A stretch of 64,000 nucleotides of DNA from Novosphingobium chloroacetimidivorans (GTDB lineage Bacteria > Pseudomonadota > Alphaproteobacteria > Sphingomonadales > Sphingomonadaceae). Under the pieces are notes generated by a model that was not told the DNA's origin, ran no database searches, and worked only from the letters and a program-made list of their open reading frames with translations. The stretch is taken from NCBI RefSeq assembly GCF_014204535.1, contig NZ_JACHLR010000016.1:56630-120629 (forward strand), read 5' to 3'. A program made the position numbers and the translations under genes. This document shows positions 42,745 to 50,800 of the stretch, piece after piece; positions within the stretch are counted from its first letter, which is position 1, and each line of letters starts with the position of its first letter.

Positions 42745-43551
42745 TCAGGCTCCCAATCGTGTCAGCAGTTCGGACAGGTACTCGGCAGCGCGGGTGGTGG
42801 CGCTTACCGGGCCCTCCGCAGTGATGCGCGGGCCGACCAGTTCGAGGTCGAACAGCCCCTCGTAGCCCAACTCCAGAACGGTGCCGAGCAGGCGTTCGAG
42901 CGGGATCGCTCCATCGCCCGGCACCGCCCGGCAGGGCGAGACGCGGTCGCCCAGCACGTAGTCGCTCACTTGCACGAGGCCGGTCAGCGGCATCGCACGC
43001 GCAAGATTGGCGTCCAGCGCGCCTTCCATCCAGCAGGCGTGGAGTTCTATGCACACGCCGATGCCGGCGATCTCGGCCAGGCGGATCGCGTCGGGCAGCG
43101 TGTGGGCAAGGTGGATGTCGACGTTGAGCGGCGAGGCGTTCTCGACGAGCAGGGTCACACCGTTCTGCCGAGCGTGGTCGGCGCAAGGGGCAATCAGTTC
43201 GGCGAAGCGCTCGGCAGCGGCCTCCCACGAAAGCACTCCGCGACCGCCCGAGATTAGATAGATGCGGTCGGCGCCAAGCCGCGCCGCGGCGTCGATCGCG
43301 GCGGTGAGCTGGCGGGCGGCCTCGCCCCGGTCCTGCGGCAGGTCGGGGTGGACGGCGAAGACATGGTTCAGCGCCGCGGCGCGGGTGCCGGTTCCCGCGA
43401 GGATCGCCGCCACCGCCGGGGGCCCGAGCGAAAGCAGCGGTCCGGTTGCGAGCGTCAGGTTGCGCACGCCGATGCGGCCCGCGTGCTCGGCAAACGCGCG
43501 CGTGCCTTCGGCGATGAAGGCGACTTCGTGCAGGCTTACGCGCGGGTGCAT
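42745..43551 (-). CDS. Sugar phosphate isomerase/epimerase-like TIM barrel
   Basis: 268 aa of the xylose-isomerase-like AP-endonuclease-2 fold: MHPRVSLHEVAFIAEGTRAFAEHAGRIGVRNLTL, GADRIYLISGGRG, GVTLLVENASPLNVDIHLAHTLPDAIRLAEIAGIGVCIELHACWMEG (metal site Glu and His), GLVQVSDYVLGDRVSPCRAVPGDGAIPLERLLGTVLELGYEGLFDLELVGPRI. Substrate unknown. Codon usage is like its neighbours. Repeat B2 separates it from the sulfotransferase gene upstream. Confidence 0.85.
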   Translation of the reverse strand: MHPRVSLHEVAFIAEGTRAFAEHAGRIGVRNLTLATGPLLSLGPPAVAAILAGTGTRAAALNHVFAVHPDLPQDRGEAARQLTAAIDAAARLGADRIYLISGGRGVLSWEAAAERFAELIAPCADHARQNGVTLLVENASPLNVDIHLAHTLPDAIRLAEIAGIGVCIELHACWMEGALDANLARAMPLTGLVQVSDYVLGDRVSPCRAVPGDGAIPLERLLGTVLELGYEGLFDLELVGPRITAEGPVSATTRAAEYLSELLTRLGA

Positions 43552-43593
43552 CAATGCTGCCTGTCGAGGTAAAAGCCTTTTGCACACAACTGC

Positions 43594-43686
43594 CGTCGTC
43601 CCCGCGAAGGCGGGGACCCCGCTTCTCCTGGTCCACATGACAGGGCAGAAAGAACAAGCGGGGTCCCCGCCTTCGCGGGGACGACG
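43594..43686. repeat. Family B paired REP-like element, copy B2
   Basis: Left unit CGTCGTCCCCGCGAAGGCGG followed by GGACCCCGCTT, then about 25 bases, then AAGCGGGGTCCCCGCCTTCG with the closing GCGGGGACGACG. The two units are nearly perfect mirror images. It lies inside the catabolic operon. Confidence 0.9.
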
Positions 43687-43723
43687 AGGTGTGGGTTTAC
43701 CGGTGCTGATACAAACGAGGGGA

Positions 43724-44890
43724 TCACGTCCGAACCTCGATCGGCACGCCGAACCGCTCGCGGAATGGCCGGAACTCCTCGTTCAGCGCGTCGATGTCAT
43801 AGCCTGCATCCACCAGCACCTGGGTCGAGTAGTGGAACTTGCCGTGCCGATCGCCCTTGTTGTTCGCCAGGTAGTCGCGCATCGCCGCTTCGGCTTGCGG
43901 CGTGAACTCGCGGCCGGCGAACGCGTAGTACCCGCGCACCGTGGCGATCGGATCGCGCACGAAGTCATGGTAGAGCACGTGGTGGATGCGCGGGTCGTTC
44001 ACCAGCGGGTTGCTCATGGTGACCTTGTTGGACATGCGGACGCGATCGAGGTGCTGCCGCGCTTCCTTCACCAGATCGATCTTGCCGACGATGCCTTCCA
44101 TGATGTCGGACATCATCATCGTCGAACTCGCCGCGACCATCACCGGATCGCGGTGCAGCCACACCAGCGTCGCATCGGGGTAGGCGTCGAAGAACGCCTG
44201 CAGCCGCATGGTGTGAAAGCCCTTCAGCACCCAGTACTTCTTCGGTCGCCGGTACTGGAAGGCCTGCAGCATCGCCTTGTGGATGCGGTATTGCGCCACC
44301 GGCTCGCTCGGCAGGCCCAGCGAGAGGTTCTGCATCGGCACCCGCCACCAGCCGGTCGGCGTCATCACGCGAAAGTCGAAGCCCCAGGTGCGCTCGTCCT
44401 CGGGCAGGCCGTCGCCGAGCATGTCGTTGTAGGGGTGGCAGTGCAGCCACTTGGCCATCTTCGTGTTGATCTCGCGCCATTCGTCGTCGGCCAGAGCGCG
44501 GCGCGGGTCCTCGCCCGTCACGGTGCCGGGCGGCGGCGACGGATGCATGACTTCCCAGAAGCGCAGCGCGCGTGCATCGGGATCGACGCTCATCAGCGCA
44601 TGCATCAGCGTGGTGCCCGAACGCGGCTCGCCGGTGGCGAACATCGGGCGCTCGATCACCTCGTCGGCGAGCGGGTAGTCCTTGCGATCCTGAAAGAACT
44701 TGAGCCGATCGGTGAGCAGCCAGTGGATGTTCTCGGCCGCGGCTTCACGCCCCGCGGCATTCATCGGGATCGTGTTGATGTGCGCCACCGCTAGCCCGAA
44801 GCGCTGCGTGAACGTATCGTCCGCCCAGTCGGACAAGCCGGTGTCTGCCTCAGCTCGAGCCAGCAGCGCCGCGGCATCGAGATCGCTCAT
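43724..44890 (-). CDS. Sulfotransferase family protein
   Basis: 388 aa. PAPS-binding 5'-loop FATGEPRSGTTLMHALMS, later 3'-phosphate region YPDATLVWLHRDPVMVAASSTM, and the NTIPMNAAGREAAAENIHWLLTDRLKFFQDRKDYPLADEV N-terminal part typical of the sulfotransferase family clustered with aromatic or steroid degradation genes in sphingomonads. The real reaction (sulfo transfer to an alcohol or phenol) is not certain; many homologues lack assigned substrates. ATG 44890 overlaps the LLM stop by 4 bases. Confidence 0.85.
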   Translation of the reverse strand: MSDLDAAALLARAEADTGLSDWADDTFTQRFGLAVAHINTIPMNAAGREAAAENIHWLLTDRLKFFQDRKDYPLADEVIERPMFATGEPRSGTTLMHALMSVDPDARALRFWEVMHPSPPPGTVTGEDPRRALADDEWREINTKMAKWLHCHPYNDMLGDGLPEDERTWGFDFRVMTPTGWWRVPMQNLSLGLPSEPVAQYRIHKAMLQAFQYRRPKKYWVLKGFHTMRLQAFFDAYPDATLVWLHRDPVMVAASSTMMMSDIMEGIVGKIDLVKEARQHLDRVRMSNKVTMSNPLVNDPRIHHVLYHDFVRDPIATVRGYYAFAGREFTPQAEAAMRDYLANNKGDRHGKFHYSTQVLVDAGYDIDALNEEFRPFRERFGVPIEVRT

Positions 44891-46017
44891 GCCGCGACCA
44901 GCCTCTGGATCTCGTCCTCGGTCTCGCGCACCTTGGCGGCGGAGCTGGCGCTGAAGCGCAGCCCGCCCATGCCGCCGTACTCCATCAGCTTGTAGACGCG
45001 CACGCCGGCGTCGATGAAGCCCTTGATCTTGGCGGCGACCTGCTTGGGGGTGCCGACCGGGAAGATGTCGCGGATCATCTGGGTGTCGAGGTCCTTGCAG
45101 AACCGGATCATCCGCTCGCGGGTGAGGATATGCGGGTCGAAGTCCATGATGCCGTGCCAGTCGGGCCCCATCGGATGCTCGTAGCCGAACTGCGCCAAAT
45201 CCTTGGCGTTGAGCATGGCGATGATCGACTTGACCATCGGCTGCGTGAGCATCTCGTCGATCTCGTCCTCTTCGCCGATCAGGCAGATCTGAGTCAGCGC
45301 CGGGGTGAAGTGGCTCATGTCGCGGCCCACCGCGTCGCCGGCGTCGAGGATGGCCTTGAGCTTGGCCGCGAAATCCTCCGGCGTGTAGGAGCCTGCCGGC
45401 CACCAGCCGTCCGCCTCGCGTCCGGTGATGCCGAGCATGCGGGGCCCTGCCGCACCTGTCCAGATCTCGGGCGCCTTGCCGTCATACAGCTCGGTGTCGA
45501 GGCGGGCGTGCTCCAGCCTGTAGAACTCGCCCTCGAAATCGACCGGGCCGTCGGAATGCCACAGCAGCTTGATGACCTTGATCGACTCCTCGAAGCGGCT
45601 GACCGGCTTCTTGAAGTCGAACCCGTAGGGCACCGTGTTCTCCAGCTCGCCCGAACCCAGGCCCAGGATGAACCGGCCCTTGGACAGATGGCTGATCGTC
45701 AATGCCGACTGCGCCAGCAGCGACGGGTGGCGGCGCACGGTGTCGATCACGGTGGTGGCGAGCGGCGTGTTCTTCGTCAGCACCGCCGCCGCCGCGCTCA
45801 CGGCCATGCCGTCCAGATGGCGATGCGGGCTGGGGCTGATCGTGGCGAGTTCGGTGAACTCGGGCGTCCAGATCGAATCCGGCCAGAAGCTGACCATGTG
45901 ATCGGGCAGCCAGATCGAATGGTAGCGGCCGGAATCGTACTCGCCCACCATGTCGATGCCGAGCGGCAGCGTGGTGCGCAGGAAGGCGGCGGGCTGGACG
46001 GGCATGTTCAGCGGCAT
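44887..46017 (-). CDS. LLM-class (luciferase-like) flavin-dependent oxidoreductase
   Basis: 376 aa. Motifs: SIWLPDHMVSFWPDSIWTPEF, STHISHLSKGRFILGLGSGELENTVPYGFDF type (here LTISHLSKGRFILGLGSGELENTVPYGFDF), APEIWTGAAGPRMLGITGREADGWWPAGSY and FPVGTPKQVAAKIKGFIDAGVRVYKLMEY. These fit F420- or FMN-dependent bacterial luciferase-like monooxygenases/dehydrogenases. Start ATG 46017 has GAGGATG at good spacing. First gene of the four-gene minus-strand operon, divergent from a LuxR-type regulator. Confidence 0.85.
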   Translation of the reverse strand: MPLNMPVQPAAFLRTTLPLGIDMVGEYDSGRYHSIWLPDHMVSFWPDSIWTPEFTELATISPSPHRHLDGMAVSAAAAVLTKNTPLATTVIDTVRRHPSLLAQSALTISHLSKGRFILGLGSGELENTVPYGFDFKKPVSRFEESIKVIKLLWHSDGPVDFEGEFYRLEHARLDTELYDGKAPEIWTGAAGPRMLGITGREADGWWPAGSYTPEDFAAKLKAILDAGDAVGRDMSHFTPALTQICLIGEEDEIDEMLTQPMVKSIIAMLNAKDLAQFGYEHPMGPDWHGIMDFDPHILTRERMIRFCKDLDTQMIRDIFPVGTPKQVAAKIKGFIDAGVRVYKLMEYGGMGGLRFSASSAAKVRETEDEIQRLVAA

Positions 46018-46124
46018 GGTGGGGCATCCTCTTGCGTCGTCGCACCTCTTCACGGGCGCGATTGTCCGCGGCCCGGTTGTGGGCTAGGCCCCCATCAACG
46101 CAAATTCCCATTTGGGGATAGAAC

Positions 46125-47237
46125 ATGCTTTCCGGAGACGATGCCGCAGCGCTGGTGGAGCCGCTGATCGCGGGCCTGGTGGAGAGCCCGCCATGGTCGG
46201 TGTTCCTGCAGCGGCTGAAGGAACGGGTGCGCGGCGATTATGCCAGCCTGGTGTTCCGCCCCCTGCCGTTCGGCACGCCCGAGGCGCGCGTCATCCACCT
46301 CTATGCCGGCGAACCTTCGCCGCCGATGGTCTCGCGCCATTATCGCGAGGAGCTCTACCGCCGCGACCCGATGCCCTATCACGACATGGCCGAGGGCAGT
46401 GTCTATGCGCTCGACGAACTGCTGCAGTTCGAGGATCCGGCGCATCGCGAATTCCTGGCGCAGCTGCTCGAACCCAGCGGCATGAACCACATGCGCATGA
46501 TCCGCGTGGCCGAGCCCGGCGGGGTGAGCGGGTGGATCACCATCACCCGGCGCACCGGCGATTTCGGCCGCGACGTCGACGCGCTGCTCGTCGATCTTGC
46601 GCCCTATCTGCGCGCGGCGATGCGCGGCCATGTCGCGCTCGAGCGCGAGCGGATGGGCGCGGCGGTGGCGACCGAGGCGATCCGGCGCATGAGCTTTGGC
46701 TGGGTCACGCTCGATGCCGAAGGGCGCGTGCTCGACACCGACTACATCGGCGCCGAGCTGCTTGCGGCGAGCGCGACGCTGGCGCGGGGCAAGGACGGGC
46801 AGCTGACCGCGCGCAACCCGGCGCTTCGCAAGGAGATCGTCGCTGCCGTCGCCGACCTGCTCGGCAACCCCCAGGCGCGGCCACGGGCGATCGTGCTGAG
46901 TCGCGAGCCCTGGCTGGACCTGCTGCTGGTCGCCTCGGCCGAGCGGATGGGGACGATGCGCGTAGCGCCGGCGATCATCGCTTATGTCCATGCCGACAAC
47001 TGGTCCTCTGCCGACCGCTGCGACCAGCTGGGCCAGCTGTTCGACCTGGCGCCGAGCGAGGCAAGGCTGGCGCTCGCGCTCAGCCGCGGAATGTCGATCG
47101 CCGAGGCAGCCGGCGAGCTGGGGCTGACGGTGGAGTCGGCACGCACCTACTCCAAGCGGATCTACGCCAAGACGGGCGCGCGGGGCCAGGCGGACCTGGT
47201 GCGCTTCATCCACCGCAGCGTGCTCGCCATCGCCTGA
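46125..47237 (+). CDS. LuxR-type HTH transcription regulator
   Basis: 370 aa. C-terminal HTH FDLAPSEARLALALSRGMSIAEAAGELGLTVESARTYSKRIYAKTGARGQADLVRFIHRS is the LuxR type, although the usual ...VS..T.K.H.. helix is changed to TVESARTYSKR. The N-terminal 300 residues have no obvious acyl-homoserine-lactone or receiver motif and may bind a pathway compound. Divergent from the LLM operon with a 107-base shared region, so probably its regulator. Confidence 0.85.
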   Translation: MLSGDDAAALVEPLIAGLVESPPWSVFLQRLKERVRGDYASLVFRPLPFGTPEARVIHLYAGEPSPPMVSRHYREELYRRDPMPYHDMAEGSVYALDELLQFEDPAHREFLAQLLEPSGMNHMRMIRVAEPGGVSGWITITRRTGDFGRDVDALLVDLAPYLRAAMRGHVALERERMGAAVATEAIRRMSFGWVTLDAEGRVLDTDYIGAELLAASATLARGKDGQLTARNPALRKEIVAAVADLLGNPQARPRAIVLSREPWLDLLLVASAERMGTMRVAPAIIAYVHADNWSSADRCDQLGQLFDLAPSEARLALALSRGMSIAEAAGELGLTVESARTYSKRIYAKTGARGQADLVRFIHRSVLAIA

Positions 47238-47266
47238 CAGTATACAAGCCGGGCTGTTGAACACGT

Positions 47267-47290
47267 GCTCAGCATTGACACGCTAAGCAT
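47267..47290. promoter_or_regulatory. Direct 9-base repeats upstream of SDR gene
   Basis: GCTCAGCAT (47267-47275) and GCTAAGCAT (47282-47290), one mismatch, 15 bases apart start to start, about 80 bases before the SDR start. A palindromic CACGTG at 47263-47268 overlaps the first. Could be activator sites of the neighbouring LuxR-type protein; inference only. Confidence 0.35.
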
Positions 47291-47369
47291 GCCACGTCAT
47301 CGATTGGATACTTTATAAAGGTCAGGCGCCGAACGCGACTTGCCAAAAATCGAGAGGATGCACCTGCCC

Positions 47370-48122
47370 ATGTCCAAGCTGCTCGAAGGCAAAGTCGCGC
47401 TCGTCACCGGGGCCAGTTCGGGCATCGGCGAAGCGACGGCGCTGTGCCTGGCCGAGGCAGGCGCGACTGTGGCAATCTCCGCGCGGCGGGCGGAGCGGCT
47501 CGCCGGGCTGGTGCAGCAGATCGAGGCGCTGGGCGGCAAGGCGCTGGCGATCCCGGGCGACATGGCGGTAGAGGCCGACGCCCGCAACGCCGTCGCCCGG
47601 ACCGTCGCGGCGTTCGGGCGCATCGACATCCTCGTCAACTCGGCCGGGATCATGCAGGCCGGCGGGATCGAGAACTGCGACACCGAGACCTACCGCCAGG
47701 TCATGGACATCAACCTGATGGGCACGGTCTATACCTGCGCCGAGGCGGTACCGCACATGCTGGCGCAAGGAGTGGGGGACATCGTCACCATCTCCTCGCT
47801 TGCGGGTCGCAAGGGCGGACCGATGACCAGCGCCTACTCGGCCAGCAAGCACGCGGTGAACTTCATGACCGACGGCATGCGCCAGGAACTGGGCGGCAGG
47901 AACATCCGCGTCGCCACGCTGATGCCCGGCGCGACCGAGACCGAAGTGGCAGGCGGCATCAAGGACCCGAACTGGCGCACCGCCATCGCCGCGCACGTCA
48001 GCAAGGACGGCGCGGTCAAGCCTCGCGACATCGGTGAGACCATCGTCTTCATGATGGCGATGCCACGCCGCGCGAACATTTCGGAGATCACGGTCCGCCC
48101 GACGATCGACACGACGGCTTGA
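47370..48122 (+). CDS. Short-chain dehydrogenase/reductase (SDR), classical
   Basis: 250 aa. NAD(P) motif VTGASSGIGEATA, NSAGIM (NNAG-type), catalytic Ser in ISSLAGR and AYSASKHAV (Tyr/Lys), and C-terminal RVATLMPGATETEV. Starts at 47340 (TTG), 47358 (ATG) and 47370 (ATG) are in frame; I chose 47370, which starts right before the Rossmann fold and has GAGAGG 12 bases upstream. Same strand as the LuxR gene and followed by another SDR. Confidence 0.88.
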   Translation: MSKLLEGKVALVTGASSGIGEATALCLAEAGATVAISARRAERLAGLVQQIEALGGKALAIPGDMAVEADARNAVARTVAAFGRIDILVNSAGIMQAGGIENCDTETYRQVMDINLMGTVYTCAEAVPHMLAQGVGDIVTISSLAGRKGGPMTSAYSASKHAVNFMTDGMRQELGGRNIRVATLMPGATETEVAGGIKDPNWRTAIAAHVSKDGAVKPRDIGETIVFMMAMPRRANISEITVRPTIDTTA

Positions 48123-48160
48123 GCGCAAGTGGCAGCGGCTTGACCGGACTCACATCATCC

Positions 48161-48250
48161 GTCGCCCCCGCGAAGGCGGGGGCCCCGCTTCTTGGGATCA
48201 CGGCGATGCGCGCAAAGAACAAGCGGGGGCCCCGCCTCCGCGGGGACGAC
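48161..48250. repeat. Family B paired REP-like element, copy B3
   Basis: GTCGCCCCCGCGAAGGCGGG with GGCCCCGCTTCTT, a 25-base centre, then AACAAGCGGGGGCCCCGC and CTCCGCGGGGACGACG. It lies between the two SDR genes. Confidence 0.88.
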
Positions 48251-48288
48251 GAGTTTTCCTCGTAGCTAAACGACAAGGGAGAAGACCG

Positions 48289-49098
48289 ATGGCCGGAAGG
48301 CTGGAAGGCAAAGTCGCCGTGATCACCGGCGCCGGATCGGGCATGGGCAAGGCCATGGCGGAGCTGTTCGCACGCGAAGGCGCGAAGCTGGTGCTGGCCG
48401 ACATCTCGGGCAAGCAGGACGAAGTCGCGGCTTCGCTCGGTGACATCGCGGTCGGTATCCGCTGCGACGTCTCCAACGAGGCCGATGTGCAGGCGATGAT
48501 CGCCAAGGCCGAGGACACCTTCGGCAAGATCGATGTGCTGTGCAACAATGCCGGTTTCGGCGGCCCGATGGCGCCGCTGGCGGATCAGACCGTCGAGACC
48601 TGGGACACGGTGCACGCGACCAACATCAAGGGCGCGTTCCTGGGCATGAAGTACGGCATCCTCTCGATGTTGAAGACCGGCGGCGGCTCGATCGTGAACA
48701 CCACTTCGGCCTCGGGCGTGGTCGGGTGGAAGCATCACAGCGTCTATGGCGCCGCCAAGGCCGGCGTGAACCAGCTGACCAAGACCGCCGCGCTCGATTA
48801 TTCGGACAGGAACATCCGCATCAACGCGATCGCGCCCGGCACGATGTGGACCGGCCTGGTCGAGGCATCCAGGACGCACGACCGCCCGCCTGCCGACTTC
48901 CCGACGCTCGCCGGTATCCCGATGGGCCGCTGGGGCCTGGCGCAGGACATCGCCAATGCCGCGCTGTTCTTCGCCAGCGACGAATCGGCCTATGTCACCG
49001 GCACGATCCTTCCCGTGGACGGTGGCTACTCGATCGGCTTCTCCGGCATGGGTGCCGAGCGGCCGGGTATCGTCAGCGTCAACACCGACGGCAGCTGA
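48289..49098 (+). CDS. Short-chain dehydrogenase/reductase (SDR), glucose-dehydrogenase-like
   Basis: 269 aa. Rossmann motif VITGAGSGMGKAMAELFA, CNNAGFGG, catalytic Ser in NTTSASG, YGAAKAG (Tyr/Lys) and RINAIAPGTMWTGL, TGTILPVDGGYSIGF. Good ATG at 48289 with GGAGA 8 bases upstream. Together with the SDR at 47370 and the minus-strand operon it forms a set of oxidoreductases typical of degradation clusters for cyclic or steroid-like compounds in sphingomonads; substrate unknown. Confidence 0.9.
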   Translation: MAGRLEGKVAVITGAGSGMGKAMAELFAREGAKLVLADISGKQDEVAASLGDIAVGIRCDVSNEADVQAMIAKAEDTFGKIDVLCNNAGFGGPMAPLADQTVETWDTVHATNIKGAFLGMKYGILSMLKTGGGSIVNTTSASGVVGWKHHSVYGAAKAGVNQLTKTAALDYSDRNIRINAIAPGTMWTGLVEASRTHDRPPADFPTLAGIPMGRWGLAQDIANAALFFASDESAYVTGTILPVDGGYSIGFSGMGAERPGIVSVNTDGS

Positions 49099-49288
49099 CG
49101 GGTTCGTCACCGGGGCCGATCGAGGTTCTTGAGCCTGGTCGGTGCCGGCAGGAGCGTTGGGCGTGGGCTGCACCCGCGGCTCACGCTCGCCCCGATGGGC
49201 CGTCTCGACGCATGGCGGGAACCCGCGGTCCATCCCGAACGTCCCTCTCCTGAAAGCCGTACGGCAAGGCAGGACAGGAACGACGCGC

Positions 49289-50371
49289 ATGCTTCTCGAA
49301 ACCAGCACCGGCGAGACTCTCACCCAACCGCGACCGGCCGTCGACACCGCCGTCGACGTCGCGGATGGTGCCGCTGCGGGTGCGCTCGCCGGCCTGGCCG
49401 GTGCGGCGGTGATGGAAGTGTTCCAAACCTACTCCGCGTCGCTGTTCCAGCCTTCGGGATCCAAGCCGCCGGCGACCGAGCAGGCCGCGCTCAGCGCTGC
49501 CCGGCTCGCAGGCTCGGTGCATCTGCGCCGTGCCGACCGCCGGGTCGGTGGCCAGGCGGTGCATTATGTCACGGGCACGCTCGTCGGCGCGGCCTACGGC
49601 GCGCTCGCCGAGACCGCTCCGGGCGTGACCCGGTGGCGGGGTCTCGCATTCGGCCTCGCCTGCGCCACGCTGATCGACCAGATCGCGGTGCCGCTCGCCG
49701 GCTTCGCCCGCCAGCCGCTGCGCTATACCTTGCGCACCCACCTTTACGGCTTTGCCTCGCACGCGGTGTTCGGTCTCGTCACCGAGGCGGTGCGCAAGGG
49801 CCTGCGCCGCCGGCCCCCGATCGCCGTGCTGGACAGCCGGGGCGAGCGCTCCGGCGTCACGATCGAGGATGTCTCGGTGCCGCTGTTCCTCGGCCTCGCC
49901 AATGGCCAGCGCACGTTCACTCCGCCCGCTGCCGTGACGGTGGCGGCGGCGAGCAGCGGCCTTGGCCTGGAAGGCACGCCGCTGTCGTTCCTCACGTCCA
50001 AGTGGACCGGCGCGATCATGAGTGCGGCGGCGATCGGCGAGTACATCGCCGACAAGCAGCCCGGAATTCCCGCGCGGATCACCCCCGCAGCCCTCGCCGG
50101 CCGCGCCATGGGCGGCGCCTTGTCCGGAGCGGCCGCGGCGCGGCCCGGGCGTGCCTTGCTGGCAGCCGGGATCGGTGCCGCGGGCGCACTGGCCGGAGCC
50201 TACATCAGCTACAAGGCCCGAGCCGCGCTGGCCCGCGCGATCGGTCGCGATGCCCCGGTGGCCTTTGCCGAGGACGCCTTGTCGCTGCTCGGTTCGGCGG
50301 CACTGGCTGGCTATGCGGCGCTGCGCGAGAACCAGCGACAGAGCCGCCAGGATCTGCCCCTGGCAGCATAA
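49289..50371 (+). CDS. Multi-helix membrane protein (DUF1440/DUF4126-like regions)
   Basis: 360 aa, rich in Ala/Gly with several hydrophobic stretches. N-terminal AADGAAAGALAGLAGAAVMEVFQTY and RRVGGQAVHYVTGTLVGAAYGALAETAPG look like the YagU/DUF1440 pattern; the C-terminal half has TPLSFLTSKWTGAIMSAAAIGEYIADKQPGIPARITPAALAGRAMGGALSG, as in DUF4126-type proteins. So it may be a fusion of two small membrane modules. ATG 49289 was preferred over the earlier GTG/ATG frames, which are basic and antisense-like. Function unknown. Confidence 0.6.
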   Translation: MLLETSTGETLTQPRPAVDTAVDVADGAAAGALAGLAGAAVMEVFQTYSASLFQPSGSKPPATEQAALSAARLAGSVHLRRADRRVGGQAVHYVTGTLVGAAYGALAETAPGVTRWRGLAFGLACATLIDQIAVPLAGFARQPLRYTLRTHLYGFASHAVFGLVTEAVRKGLRRRPPIAVLDSRGERSGVTIEDVSVPLFLGLANGQRTFTPPAAVTVAAASSGLGLEGTPLSFLTSKWTGAIMSAAAIGEYIADKQPGIPARITPAALAGRAMGGALSGAAAARPGRALLAAGIGAAGALAGAYISYKARAALARAIGRDAPVAFAEDALSLLGSAALAGYAALRENQRQSRQDLPLAA

Positions 50372-50410
50372 CGCCTTGATTGTTCAGGCCTCCTCCCCGA
50401 TGTTGCGGGG

Positions 50411-50590
50411 ATGGGAACCCTGGTCGCCATTCTGTCGCAGCTGTTCTGGGGTGTCACCATCGGTGCGCTCACCGGTACGGTCGGCGCCATCGCCAAGCTG
50501 CTGCTGATGGCGGGCAGCGTGTTCGGCGGCGGCTTTGCCGTGTTCCACTGGCGCAAGGTCCGGGACCGTCTGGCGTTCTGGCGCCGTTAA
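50411..50590 (+). CDS. Small membrane protein, 59 aa
   Basis: Short ORF with hydrophobic N-terminus and central helix (MGTLVAILSQLFWGVTIGAL, then GAIAKLLLMAGSVFGGGFAVF) and a basic C-terminus (HWRKVRDRLAFWRR), so positive-inside topology. Third codon positions are mainly G/C, as in true genes here. It follows the membrane protein above by 39 bases on the same strand. The ribosome binding site is weak (GCGGGG). Not recognised. Confidence 0.45.
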   Translation: MGTLVAILSQLFWGVTIGALTGTVGAIAKLLLMAGSVFGGGFAVFHWRKVRDRLAFWRR

Positions 50591-50747
50591 GCTGGTCGAC
50601 GTGGGGCGGCCTCTCAGCCGCCGGTGAGAGGATGCGCCGGACTGGCGTTGAGAGCCTCGGCGAAGTTGCAGAGCGGCTTGTGCCCTCTCGAGCGTCGGAA
50701 ACCCCTCTCCAAGCTGCGGTAGCCACTGGCGTGGCAACCTTCGCTAT

Positions 50748-50769
50748 CCTCTCCCCTTGAGGGGAGAGG
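50748..50769. repeat. Perfect 9-bp hairpin downstream of the PQQ gene
   Basis: CCTCTCCCC/GGGGAGAGG with a TTGA loop, 31 bases beyond the stop of the minus-strand PQQ gene. No T run follows on either strand. Similar hairpins occur at 19451 and after nrdB (CTTCCCC/GGGGAAG at about 56585-56601). Confidence 0.5.
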
Positions 50770-50800
50770 GCGAGATGGAGCCGGCGTAAGTGACGACGCT

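Noticed and set aside
41507..43657. 716-aa frame joining isomerase-like and DUF1214 regions
   Set aside because: Only the DUF1214 part has family motifs; the rest is a shadow of the isomerase-like gene.
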